From positions 62,001 through 126,000 of the forward strand of contig JABCZF010000007.1 in the NCBI GenBank assembly GCA_013289825.1: DNA of 64,000 bases, read 5' to 3'. Each line of letters opens with the position of its first letter. Position 1 is the first letter of the stretch. Shown here piece by piece: positions 27,576 through 35,025 of this stretch. The notes beneath the pieces were generated by a model. It had not been told where the DNA came from, did no database searches, and worked only from the letters and a program-made list of their open reading frames with translations. Origin of the DNA: Acidobacteriota bacterium. Its GTDB lineage: Bacteria > Acidobacteriota > Terriglobia > Acidiferrales > UBA7541. The position numbers and the translations under genes are program-made.

Positions 27576-28181
27576 CTACTTCCCTTGCCTCGCCACGAGG
27601 GGGGCTAGTTCCACTCGCAACGTTTCGTAAGCCCGAAAGAGCAGCGATTTTAGAGCGCTCTCCGAACATTCGAGAATCTTTGCAATATCTCCATAATCCA
27701 ACTCTTGATATTTATGCAAGAGCACCGCCGCGCGCTGCTTCTCCGGAAGTTTATCTATGGCATGCCGGATCATCTTCTTCCGCGCCTCTTCCACCAGGTA
27801 CTGCTCGATGTTTGGATGCTTCTCGGCAATGTCCAGCGGCTTCTCATCGCCGTCTTCCGCATCCATGGTGACCGGCGCATCCAGTGAGACTTCCATTCGC
27901 TGGTGACGGTTGTCCCGCACCGAGTTCAAAGCCAAATTCGTCGCAATGCGAAAAAGCCAGGTCGTGAATTTGGCGCTCGGGACATAGTCCTTGCGCGCCC
28001 GATACACTCTCAAAAACACTTCTTGCGCCAAGTCTTCCGCCTCTTCGCGCGCACGCACCATGCGGTAGAGAAAGTTGACAAGAGGTGTCCTGTAGCGCTG
28101 GAGGAGAAGCTCGAACGACTGCTCGTCGCCCGCCTTCACGTCCAGCATCAGTTGGACGTCCGACCTGGCCATAGCCGCCAC
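27576..28181 (-). CDS. ECF-family RNA polymerase sigma factor
   Basis: A 201-residue sigma-70-family group 4 factor. Region 2 is clear from FELLLQRYRTPLVNFLYRM, EDLAQEVFLRVYRA and FTTWLFRIATNLALN (the -10 recognition helix region); region 4 from LPEKQRAAVLLHKYQELDYGDIAKILE and SALKSLLFRAYETLR. The acidic linker between them is about 45 residues. The GTG at 28181 gives this start, but the ATG three codons downstream is equally plausible. With the anti-sigma and DUF3106 genes downstream it forms a three-gene unit. A possible autoregulatory promoter (GCAACTT, then GTTCG) lies upstream. Confidence 0.92.
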   Translation of the reverse strand: MAAMARSDVQLMLDVKAGDEQSFELLLQRYRTPLVNFLYRMVRAREEAEDLAQEVFLRVYRARKDYVPSAKFTTWLFRIATNLALNSVRDNRHQRMEVSLDAPVTMDAEDGDEKPLDIAEKHPNIEQYLVEEARKKMIRHAIDKLPEKQRAAVLLHKYQELDYGDIAKILECSESALKSLLFRAYETLRVELAPLVARQGK

Positions 28182-28253
28182 ATTCTATCGAACCCCAGCG
28201 GGCTCTCAAAGTTGCAAATGTTTATCTGGCGTTTAGGCGAAAATAAGGCGAAT

Positions 28254-29009
28254 CTAGACGTGGAATAAATGCTGCATTATCAATACCGTGGCTACCCCCA
28301 CAAACACTAGAGCAGCCATCCTCCAATTCGGCTCGCGGTTCACTTCTGGCAGCAAATCGGTGGCTGCGACATAAACCGTCACTCCCCCAGAGAGCGGCAG
28401 GGCATACTTTAATTGACTCTGCAGCTCGCTGGTCAACAAAACTCCCAAAAGCGTGGCCGCCCCTAATAACCCCGCCGCAAGTATTGCGTTTCGCCGCCCC
28501 TGTCCGCTGGCCAGCACCACGGAAGCGACCGTGAACCCCTCCGGCAGCTTATGCAGAAACACGGCCACAAAAATCATCGCCCCGAGCCACACGGAAACCA
28601 GAAACCCCGCAGCAATCGCCACGCCATCAAAAAAGGTGTGAATGGTCAACCCCAGCAAAACGGTAGTTCGCGCGTGCTGATGGCTAACTTCTTCGCTATG
28701 GGTTTCTTCTCCGAAGTGAAAATGAGGTGCAATGGTGTGCTCAAAAAGATGCACCAGAAAGTAGCCCAGCAGCACAAACTGCAGAGCCTGCTCGCCACCC
28801 AAGTGAATCGACGCGGGAATCACATCGACAAACGCCACGGCCAGCATGTAACCAGCCCCAAGCGCCAGAAAATACTGCAAATACTGCCGCGGCCAATCTC
28901 GCCGCACAACAAAATACCCGCCAATCAGATTCCCCGCCGCGGCAACCAACCCAAGCCCGGCCGCGAGCGCCGTCCGAAATGCCAAGTCGTGAGCCATGTC
29001 ACCTAGCAC
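28254..29009 (-). CDS. ZIP family metal transporter
   Basis: A 251-residue integral membrane protein with eight predicted helices, of the ZIP family that brings Zn2+, Fe2+ or Mn2+ into the cytoplasm. The binuclear metal site is visible: helix 4 LTIHTFFDGVAIAAGF (His and Asp) and helix 5 VFLHKLPEGFTVA (His and Glu). A His-rich cytoplasmic loop between helices 3 and 4 (HTIAPHFHFGEETHSEEVSHQHA) is typical. Asp in place of the more usual Glu/Asn at HTFFDG is common in bacterial members. An ATG four codons in (28997) is an alternative start. A hairpin lies just upstream at about 29008-29026. Confidence 0.88.
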   Translation of the reverse strand: MLGDMAHDLAFRTALAAGLGLVAAAGNLIGGYFVVRRDWPRQYLQYFLALGAGYMLAVAFVDVIPASIHLGGEQALQFVLLGYFLVHLFEHTIAPHFHFGEETHSEEVSHQHARTTVLLGLTIHTFFDGVAIAAGFLVSVWLGAMIFVAVFLHKLPEGFTVASVVLASGQGRRNAILAAGLLGAATLLGVLLTSELQSQLKYALPLSGGVTVYVAATDLLPEVNREPNWRMAALVFVGVATVLIMQHLFHV

Positions 29010-29145
29010 AGGCTTCAGCCTGCGCTGACGTTCACCCGATCTCTAGCGGCGTCCGTCAACTCCTGCCCTCCCCGCACTTACCTCTTGTTCGCAACCTCGC
29101 GGCCCTCCGCGCTCTCTGCGTAAGTTCTTTTTCTCTTTCCTTCCT

Positions 29146-30216
29146 CTATCCGCTATGCCGGAACAAAATCACATCCCCCTCCTGCACGATATACTCTTTC
29201 CCCTCGAGCCTCACCTGGGCCTTCTCTCGCGCCGCCGCGATACTCCCTGCGGCCAGCAAATCGCTCCACTTCACCACTTCCGCCCGAATAAATCCCTTCT
29301 CGATATCGCTGTGAATCGCTCCTGCGGCCTTTTGCGCCGTCGACCCCTTGCGAATCGTCCAGGACCGCACTTCCGGCTCCCCGGCGGTAAAAAACTGGAT
29401 CAATCCCATCAAGTCATATGTCGCGCGGATCAACCGGTTCAACCCCGGCTCCTGCAATCCATAGGAGGCCAGCAGCTCGGCGGCTTCTTTCTCATCCATC
29501 TCCGCGAGCTCCGCTTCAAGCCGTCCGCAAATCGCCACCACCGCCGAATTAGGCCGCCCCTCGAGCGCGCTCAATTTGTGCCGCTCCACCGCCGTATCCA
29601 GTTTGTCCGCTTCGTCGTCTCCCAAATTCAGCACATACAGGACCGGACGCGCCGACAAAAACAAAAATCCCCCAATTGGCTTCCGCTCGTCCGAGGTCAA
29701 CTCCAATTCACGCAAAGGCTTCTCCGACTCCAGATGCGCCTTGCACTTCTGCAAAACGCTCTTCTCGGCCAACAAAGCGGGATCACTTTTCTTCTTCAGA
29801 TCCTTCTCCAACCGCTCCAACCTCCGCAAAATTTGGTCGTGATCGGAAAGAATCAATTCCAATTCGAGGTTGGTCGCATCCCGCAAAGGATCAATGCTCC
29901 CCTCCGAATGCGGCACCGACGGATCGTCAAACACGCGAATCACGTGCGCAATCGTATCCACCTCGCGCAAAGGCGCCAGGGCGTCCCGGTTCCGCTCCTT
30001 CTGCATTCCGCCGAGGTCCACATACTGCACCGTCGCGTAGGTAATCTTCTTCGGGCTATAAAGCTTAGCCAACTCGAGCAACCTGGGCTCCGGCACCTTG
30101 GCCACGCCAACGTGCGTAGTCGAGCCCCCGCCCTTGCCTTCGACGTTCGCCTTCGTCAAAATCCGAAACAGTGTGGTCTTCCCAACCTGTGGTAGTCCAA
30201 TAATTCCTGTCTGCAT
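29146..30216 (-). CDS. ychF: Obg-family ATPase YchF
   Basis: A conserved P-loop NTPase (356 residues) that in other bacteria binds ATP rather than GTP and associates with ribosomes. The P-loop is IGLPQVGKTTLF, followed by YVDLGGMQKERN (switch II/G3), HVIRVFDD, and a helical hairpin (~125-175). The G4 position reads VLNLGDDE, lacking the NKxD of GTPases, consistent with the ATP preference of the family. The C-terminal TGS domain includes FFTAGEPEVRSWTIRKGSTA and ends with YIVQEGDVILFRHSG. Complete and standalone. Confidence 0.96.
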   Translation of the reverse strand: MQTGIIGLPQVGKTTLFRILTKANVEGKGGGSTTHVGVAKVPEPRLLELAKLYSPKKITYATVQYVDLGGMQKERNRDALAPLREVDTIAHVIRVFDDPSVPHSEGSIDPLRDATNLELELILSDHDQILRRLERLEKDLKKKSDPALLAEKSVLQKCKAHLESEKPLRELELTSDERKPIGGFLFLSARPVLYVLNLGDDEADKLDTAVERHKLSALEGRPNSAVVAICGRLEAELAEMDEKEAAELLASYGLQEPGLNRLIRATYDLMGLIQFFTAGEPEVRSWTIRKGSTAQKAAGAIHSDIEKGFIRAEVVKWSDLLAAGSIAAAREKAQVRLEGKEYIVQEGDVILFRHSG

Positions 30217-30433
30217 AAACTCCCAATCCTAGCACACCCGCTCGCCTCGCTTGGTTTAAACACCGGCTCGATCATTACCGCAGCTTCGGCCTGTTAAAGA
30301 ATCAGATGAAACGCCTGGTCGCCGGCAACAGTCTCATCTTCCAGCGTGTAACTGGCAATTACTAGGAACGAGAACATCACTTTCACTGGATAATGGACAA
30401 CTTGCGCGAGGGCAACCGCCTCCCATTTTCACG

Positions 30434-31027
30434 ATGAACATCACCGTCCTGGATCTCTCCGCATATCTCGGCCAAACCGCTCTAGCCGCCATCACCATCA
30501 ACATGCTCCTCGGCGTCATGATGGCCTTCCGCTACAGCCCCGTCCGCAACTGGCCCCATCACCGCTTCAACTATTTCCGCCTCCATAACTGGACCGGCTA
30601 TATTGCACTAGTCGTCACAATCCTCCATCCCCTGGCATTGCTCCTCAACAAATCGCCCAAATTTCGCGTCCAGGATGTCCTCTATCCCGTCCGCTCCCCG
30701 CAACAACCCTTAGAAAACACCGTGGGCGCCATCGCTCTCTACGTCGTCGCGATCATGGTGGTCACTTCTTACTTCCGCATCCAGCTAGGACGCCGCACCT
30801 GGAAAGCCTTCCACTTCACCGTCTATCTAGGCGCGATCGCCCTCTTCTGGCACTCCCTGTTCACCGACCCCGACCTGAAAGGTGCGCCCATCGACTGGCT
30901 CGACGGTGGCAAACTCTTCGTCGAAGCCTGCGCCGCCATCATCCTCGTAACCATCGTCCTGCGCGCCCGCCACGCCAAAAAAAAATCCCGAACCGCACGC
31001 CAAACCTCCCAGCAGACGGCCCCTTAG
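30434..31027 (+). CDS. Ferric-reductase-like transmembrane protein
   Basis: A 197-residue protein with about five membrane helices, matching the ferric reductase-like transmembrane domain (FRD family, as in YedZ/MsrQ). Candidate haem-b histidines occur in pairs on helices: RLHNWTGY and ILHPLALL, then KAFHFTVYL and LFWHSLF. No FAD or NAD(P)H domain is attached, so it would need a separate electron donor or act as a haem-bearing membrane subunit. No msrP-like molybdoenzyme is adjacent. A basic C-terminal tail follows the last helix. It is flanked by gaps of 217 and 147 bases. Confidence 0.78.
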   Translation: MNITVLDLSAYLGQTALAAITINMLLGVMMAFRYSPVRNWPHHRFNYFRLHNWTGYIALVVTILHPLALLLNKSPKFRVQDVLYPVRSPQQPLENTVGAIALYVVAIMVVTSYFRIQLGRRTWKAFHFTVYLGAIALFWHSLFTDPDLKGAPIDWLDGGKLFVEACAAIILVTIVLRARHAKKKSRTARQTSQQTAP

Positions 31028-31174
31028 TTTAGTTTGCCTCTATAGGCAGAAGCTTTGTGTTTGGAGATTGCTGGGTGTATGTTGCTGGTCGGCTAGAAAT
31101 CGAAATGGGCCTATTTCGGCTGAGCGTCGCCGAAGACCCCGCTATGTCCTGGCCAGGTTGGCGGAGGTGGCTGA

Positions 31175-31594
31175 ATGGCAATGAAAGAGTCAGTTCGGAG
31201 CCTGCGCCTTTACTTCATCTTGAGCGGACTCGCTACTCTTTGGTTTAGCTTCGTAACTTTTACACCTGTTCTGCGGGCATCCATCTCAGCGACAGTGATC
31301 GTGCTGGTGGTCTTTGGCGTAGTCTTCTTCGCGATGAGCCTGGCTTTCTTGTACGTGGGGTTTTTCCTCCGACGTCTTCTCAAGGATTCTTCGCATCGTA
31401 TCGTGATGCTGATCTACGCCAGCATGGTCTGGGTAGTTCTGTCCTTCCTGGGAACTCTTTTCTCCGGTGTCGAACTTCGGGAGATCGTTGGCGACGCGTT
31501 AAGCTTGCTGCTAGGGTTTTATTTGTTGAAAAATGTCCGGCGTCTAGCAAGCGAGGAGCACGACCCAACCCTTGGTGCTCTCCCTGGGAATTGA
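31175..31594 (+). CDS. Small hypothetical membrane protein
   Basis: A 139-residue protein I do not recognise. It has four hydrophobic segments (about residues 10-28, 35-62, 77-97 and 103-120) joined by short basic loops, and a hydrophilic acidic tail. GGAGG about ten bases before the ATG supports the start. Base composition around 31040-31560 is less GC-rich than neighbouring genes. The 3' end comes 34 bases before the glycosylase start chosen here. No catalytic motif is visible; it may be a lineage-specific inner-membrane protein. Confidence 0.6.
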   Translation: MAMKESVRSLRLYFILSGLATLWFSFVTFTPVLRASISATVIVLVVFGVVFFAMSLAFLYVGFFLRRLLKDSSHRIVMLIYASMVWVVLSFLGTLFSGVELREIVGDALSLLLGFYLLKNVRRLASEEHDPTLGALPGN

Positions 31595-31628
31595 TAATCT
31601 ACTTCCCCGTTTCCAGAATGGAGCCCTT

Positions 31629-32360
31629 GTGACCGCCACACTCCCCACTCCGCCCTTTGACCTGGCGGAAGCAATGAAGTCCCTGGCCAATCGCGACGAA
31701 AAATTGAAACTCCTGATCGACGAAACGGAACCCTTCCAAATGCACCCCGACCATCTTCAAAGCCCCTACGAAGCCCTGCTCGAAGCCATCACCTACCAAT
31801 CCATTTCCGGCAAAGCGGCCGCCACCATTTTCGCCCGCATCAAAGCTCTAAGCTCCACCGGCCGCGCCCCCACTCCGCAAGAAATGCTCAAGCTTCGCAA
31901 ACAAGCCCTCCGCAAAGCCGGCCTCTCCGGCGCCAAAGTCCTAGCCATGAAAGACCTAGCCAAAAAAACAATCGTAGGCGTAGTCCCCACCCTCGAACAC
32001 GCGCAAAAACTCGCCGACGAAGAACTCCTCGAGCGTCTAACTTCCGTCCGCGGCATCGGCGCCTGGACGGTCGAAATGTTTTTGATTTTCCGCCTGGGCC
32101 GCCCCGACGTTCTTCCCATCCACGACCTCGGCGTAAAAAAAGGCTGGTCCATCACCTACGGCAAAAAACACATGCCCAAACCCAAAGAACTCCTGGCCTT
32201 CGGAGAACGCTGGCGCCCCTACCGCACCGTCGCCAGTTGGTACATGTGGCGCGCCTGCCACCGCGCCGGCAACGCCGCCATGCGCAAAATCCGCCCCGCC
32301 AAAGTCCGCCGCAAAACCAACCACGCCCCCGCCCCCCGAAAGCCTCGCCCTCGCCTGTAG
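31629..32360 (+). CDS. DNA-3-methyladenine glycosylase II (AlkA-type HhH-GPD)
   Basis: A base-excision repair glycosylase of 243 residues that removes alkylated bases. The helix-hairpin-helix-GPD core is clear: SPYEALLEAITYQSISGKAA, LTSVRGIGAWTVEMFLIF (hairpin), and LPIHDLGVKKGW, where the catalytic Asp follows the family spacing. The GTG at 31629 has GGAG five bases upstream and places FDLAEAMKSLANRD where the family starts; a TTG at 31572 would add 19 unconserved residues. The C-terminus is a Lys/Arg/Pro-rich tail, and the stop codon falls inside a palindromic repeat. Confidence 0.88.
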   Translation: MTATLPTPPFDLAEAMKSLANRDEKLKLLIDETEPFQMHPDHLQSPYEALLEAITYQSISGKAAATIFARIKALSSTGRAPTPQEMLKLRKQALRKAGLSGAKVLAMKDLAKKTIVGVVPTLEHAQKLADEELLERLTSVRGIGAWTVEMFLIFRLGRPDVLPIHDLGVKKGWSITYGKKHMPKPKELLAFGERWRPYRTVASWYMWRACHRAGNAAMRKIRPAKVRRKTNHAPAPRKPRPRL

Positions 32361-32398
32361 GGGAGGGGGCTCGCCGCTCCCCGTTTCGACCTACGAAG
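32356..32398. repeat. GTAGGG palindromic element, copy 1
   Basis: The element runs from TGTAGGGG to CCTACGAAG, with a GC-rich inner hairpin (GGGGAG and CTCCCC). The same ends flank a longer copy at 59669-59740. The stop codon of the glycosylase gene (TAG at 32358-32360) is part of its left end, and it may also serve as a terminator. Confidence 0.55.
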
Positions 32399-32838
32399 CC
32401 ACGGCCTTGGCTTGCAATCTCCACAATCCACTCGCAACAATCAAAAACCAAATAGCCTGCCCAAAAATCAGCATCCCGAATCCATGCCGATCCGGAGTCA
32501 AAAACCCCGAAACAATGCCCGCCGCTGTGTTGCTCTACCTCCAACCGCATTTCGCGTTTCTTATCGGGCATTCGTCCCTTCGACCATCCCAACGAGCTTC
32601 CGAGCAGCGCCCGGCATCTCGGAGAGTCTCTGCCAACCCTGCTTCTTTCCGCCGTTCTGAAGAACTCAGAATCTGATGCAAGAAGACTGGAGGAATGGCG
32701 ACAATTTTGTGCAGTGTAGGCCCTTTGGAATCTGTACTTACAAGATCTGCCGTAAATGTTGATTATAATGGATTTACAGAGAGGCTAAGGTCTTTAGAAC
32801 GCGAACTTAGGAGGGTAAATCCGGGCCAGCAGTCTAGT
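32361..32838. other. Gene-free, partly degenerate stretch
   Basis: No intact gene is supported. After the palindromic element, the minus strand at about 32398-32535 reads as a membrane-protein C-terminus (SGFLTPDRHGFGMLIFGQAIW, then WFLIVASGLWRLQ) but an in-frame stop (TAG, about 32536) precedes it and no start follows. Further along the minus strand (about 32570-32670) another frame reads WQRLSEMPGAARKLVGMVEG before a stop. Positions 32690-32830 are distinctly AT-richer and on the plus strand hold the first part of an 86-codon open frame from 32695 that overlaps the opposite gene. I read it as eroded coding DNA. Confidence 0.4.
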
Positions 32839-33348
32839 TCAGGGGCCGGCGGTGAACTCTCGTACCATAAAATACATGGCAGCAATCCCGGCCAGCAGAA
32901 CGCCGCTCTCGAGCGAAACCGAAATAGTGTGCAACCGGCTGAACTCCGTCAATAACGGACTCTCCGCCGCCGTGGCCTGAATCGAGCCCATGCGCACCCG
33001 CAAAACGGCCATCCTCGCGCTAACCGTGTACTGCGAGATGGCCGTCAGCGCGATCATCAGCACCACGCAAACCGCCGCCGGTGTCACCAAATTAGCAAAG
33101 CTTCGGCTTCGCATCAGCCGAACCAGCAAGAACGCCACGCCTAGCGCAATACCTCCAAGATGCATGCGCGTCAAGGAAAACCCAACCACCGCGCCAGCCT
33201 GATCGCGGTTCGGTGCCAGCACGCGAAACGCTCCGGGCGCGACAACAAAGCTAAGAAACACGTCGCTCCCGAGCCACACGCTTAGAGCCAGGAACTCAAC
33301 AGTGCGAAGGATGGAGGTCATCGTGAAAGGGGCGGCCGGCAACGCCAT
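32839..33348 (-). CDS. DUF4149-type membrane protein
   Basis: A 169-residue protein with four hydrophobic helices, fitting the DUF4149 (TMEM205-like) family. The first helix contains VEFLALSVWLGSDVFLSFVVAP, the family's W.G...F..fv.ap pattern, and the loop after helix 1 is followed by GFSLTRMHLGGIALG. The last helix has the LHTISVSLESGVLLAGI pattern, where LH..S is also conserved. Function unknown; no catalytic residues stand out. An ATG nine codons in is an alternative start. It ends 18 bases upstream of the zinc-ribbon gene's frame on the same strand order. Confidence 0.75.
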   Translation of the reverse strand: MALPAAPFTMTSILRTVEFLALSVWLGSDVFLSFVVAPGAFRVLAPNRDQAGAVVGFSLTRMHLGGIALGVAFLLVRLMRSRSFANLVTPAAVCVVLMIALTAISQYTVSARMAVLRVRMGSIQATAAESPLLTEFSRLHTISVSLESGVLLAGIAAMYFMVREFTAGP

Positions 33349-33366
33349 CGCCGGATTCCGCAGTCC

Positions 33367-33699
33367 TTATTCTAGCGCACCGCTCAGCTTGCGCGTACCA
33401 GACACGTAGGTCACCGTGTTGGTGACCATGTAGACCGGTGTGACGATTACCGAAACGATGCCCCACGGCCCCAGCAACAGGTTTTTTCCCATGTACTCCC
33501 AATACTTGCTGCGCATACAAGTCTTGCACATGTTCCCTTGAATGCTTCTCGTCTGGCGCAAAACGATCATCCCTATATTGTGGTGGAACTTGACTGCGCT
33601 CGTCTGCCGCGTATTTCCGCAGACTTGGCACCGCCCCATGCTGCCGGGGGAGTTAGCGGCGCTGGCCGCATTCCCTGGATTCGGATTCACTGTACCCAC
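33367..33699 (-). CDS. Small zinc-ribbon membrane protein
   Basis: A 110-residue protein with two CxxC pairs (Cys24/Cys27 and Cys58/Cys61), a probable zinc ribbon, and one or two hydrophobic segments (~74-98, LGPWGIVSVIVTPVYMVTN). The WEYMGKNLLLGPWGIVS stretch resembles a widespread pattern in which a zinc ribbon precedes a membrane helix. The longer frame to 33990 is excluded because it runs into tRNA-Val. The GTG at 33699 instead has a perfect AGGAGG five bases upstream and a near-consensus promoter at 33785-33813. No enzymatic role is evident. Confidence 0.72.
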   Translation of the reverse strand: MGTVNPNPGNAASAANSPGSMGRCQVCGNTRQTSAVKFHHNIGMIVLRQTRSIQGNMCKTCMRSKYWEYMGKNLLLGPWGIVSVIVTPVYMVTNTVTYVSGTRKLSGALE

Positions 33700-33704
33700 G
33701 GTTG

Positions 33705-33710
33705 CCTCCT
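33705..33710 (-). promoter_or_regulatory. Strong ribosome site fixing the zinc-ribbon start
   Basis: AGGAGG on the minus strand, five bases before the GTG at 33699. It decides the start in favour of GTG rather than any upstream ATG in the same open frame. Confidence 0.75.
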
Positions 33711-33784
33711 CGAAGTTGGTAAAGATGGATAAAGCTGGACTCTGTGCGCGCCGCTCGAACCGACATGCAGTTATTGGATGATCA

Positions 33785-33813
33785 CTTATACGGCTAAGAG
33801 GAAATAAATTCAA
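33785..33813 (-). promoter_or_regulatory. Promoter of the zinc-ribbon gene
   Basis: TTGAAT (33813-33808), exactly 17 bases, then TATAAG (33790-33785), read toward the zinc-ribbon gene. The leader would be about 80 bases. It lies between the tRNA and the gene. Confidence 0.6.
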
Positions 33814-33928
33814 TAGTCCTACCGACCGGTTCACGGCCCTGTTCATCGATTGATGCAACCACCGATTGAGCACACGTTTTGCTAGTTTTTGATTCGCTGA
33901 ATGGATTAGTGCCAGAATGAAAGGGTTA

Positions 33929-34005
33929 TGGTGGGCGACAAAGGACTTGAACCTTTGACCTCTCCCGTGTGAGGGGAGCGCTCTAACCAACTGAGCTAGT
34001 CGCCC
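33929..34005 (-). tRNA. tRNA-Val (anticodon CAC)
   Basis: The minus strand folds as a full cloverleaf: acceptor GGGCGAC/GTCGCCC, D arm with AGCTCAGTTGGTTAGAGC, anticodon stem CTCCC/GGGAG around loop CTCACAC (anticodon CAC, reading GUG valine codons), and T arm with GGTTCAAGTCC. The discriminator is A and the 3' CCA is encoded (33931-33929). Length 77 bases. Confidence 0.95.
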
Positions 34006-34045
34006 GGCCGGTACAGCCGCGACGCCCTAAAGCGTCATGTATCTA

Positions 34046-34074
34046 TTTGTAGCAGGAAGGACCCAGGTTTTCAA
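34046..34074 (-). promoter_or_regulatory. Promoter of tRNA-Val
   Basis: TTGAAA (34074-34069), 17 bases, TACAAA (34051-34046) with a TGC extension just before the -10. Transcription would start near 34039, about 34 bases ahead of the mature tRNA. The -35 lies only four bases from the divergent moxR start codon. Confidence 0.55.
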
Positions 34075-34077
34075 CCG

Positions 34078-35025
34078 ATGTCCACGGCCACTTCGCAGAT
34101 CGTCTCGCAGCTTCAGCGCTCGATCGCTCGCGCGATCTATGGCAAGGAAGAGGCCATTCAGCTGGCTCTGATCACTCTTCTCGCTCGCGGCCATCTGCTG
34201 ATTGAAGATGTGCCCGGCGTAGGCAAGACTACTCTCGCCCAAGCTATCGCAAAATCATTTCATTGCACGTTTCAGCGCATCCAGTTCACCTCGGATCTTC
34301 TGCCCAGCGACGTTCTCGGCGTCAGCGTTTACAACCCTGAATCGCGCGAGTTTGAGTTTCGCTCCGGACCAATCTTCGCCAACGTCGTGCTCGCCGATGA
34401 AATTAACCGCACCACCCCGCGCACACAATCGGCTCTTCTCGAAGCCATGAACGAAGCCCAAGTCACCGTGGACGGCAAAACATTGCAGCAGCCCCATCCC
34501 TTTCTGGTCATCGCCACGCAAAATCCTGTCGAGCACCATGGCACCTACCCGCTGCCGGAATCGCAGCTGGACCGCTTCTTGATGCGCATTAAGATGGGTT
34601 ACCCCTCGCACGAAACGGAACGCGAAATTCTGCGCAAGCACATCCATGACGATTCGATCGAAGCTCTCGAACCCATCGCTGGCGTCGGAGACGTGCTAGA
34701 GATGCAGGAAGCCGTAGCCCGCGTGAAGGTGGACGCCAGCCTCCACGATTACGCACTGGAGATCGTCAATCGCACGCGCAAAACCGAGCAACTGGCTTTG
34801 GGCGTGAGCCCTCGGGGGACCCTCATGCTCCAACGCGCCGCGCAAGCCCGCGCTTTTCTGGATGGCCGTGATTACTGCCTGCCGGACGACTTTAAACAGC
34901 TCGCCGTCGCCGTTTTTTCGCACCGCGTGGTCGCCAGCTCGCGCCACGCATCGCTCCAGAAAAAATCGGAGACCACGGAATCCGTCCTCCGGGAGATCGT
35001 GGACTCCGTTCGCGTACCTCTGTGA
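34078..35025 (+). CDS. MoxR-family AAA+ ATPase
   Basis: A 315-residue MoxR ATPase, a chaperone-like AAA+ protein usually encoded with DUF58 and transglutaminase proteins. The Walker A motif is EDVPGVGKTTLAQAIA, Walker B is VVLADEINRTTPRTQSALLEAM, and sensor 1 is PFLVIATQNPVEHHGTYPLPE with the MoxR-specific Pro-rich insert. LALGVSPRGTLMLQRAAQARA marks the C-terminal lid. It shares a four-base GTGA overlap with the DUF58 gene. The pairing is conserved across many phyla, but its client here is unknown. No clear promoter of its own is seen. Confidence 0.94.
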   Translation: MSTATSQIVSQLQRSIARAIYGKEEAIQLALITLLARGHLLIEDVPGVGKTTLAQAIAKSFHCTFQRIQFTSDLLPSDVLGVSVYNPESREFEFRSGPIFANVVLADEINRTTPRTQSALLEAMNEAQVTVDGKTLQQPHPFLVIATQNPVEHHGTYPLPESQLDRFLMRIKMGYPSHETEREILRKHIHDDSIEALEPIAGVGDVLEMQEAVARVKVDASLHDYALEIVNRTRKTEQLALGVSPRGTLMLQRAAQARAFLDGRDYCLPDDFKQLAVAVFSHRVVASSRHASLQKKSETTESVLREIVDSVRVPL

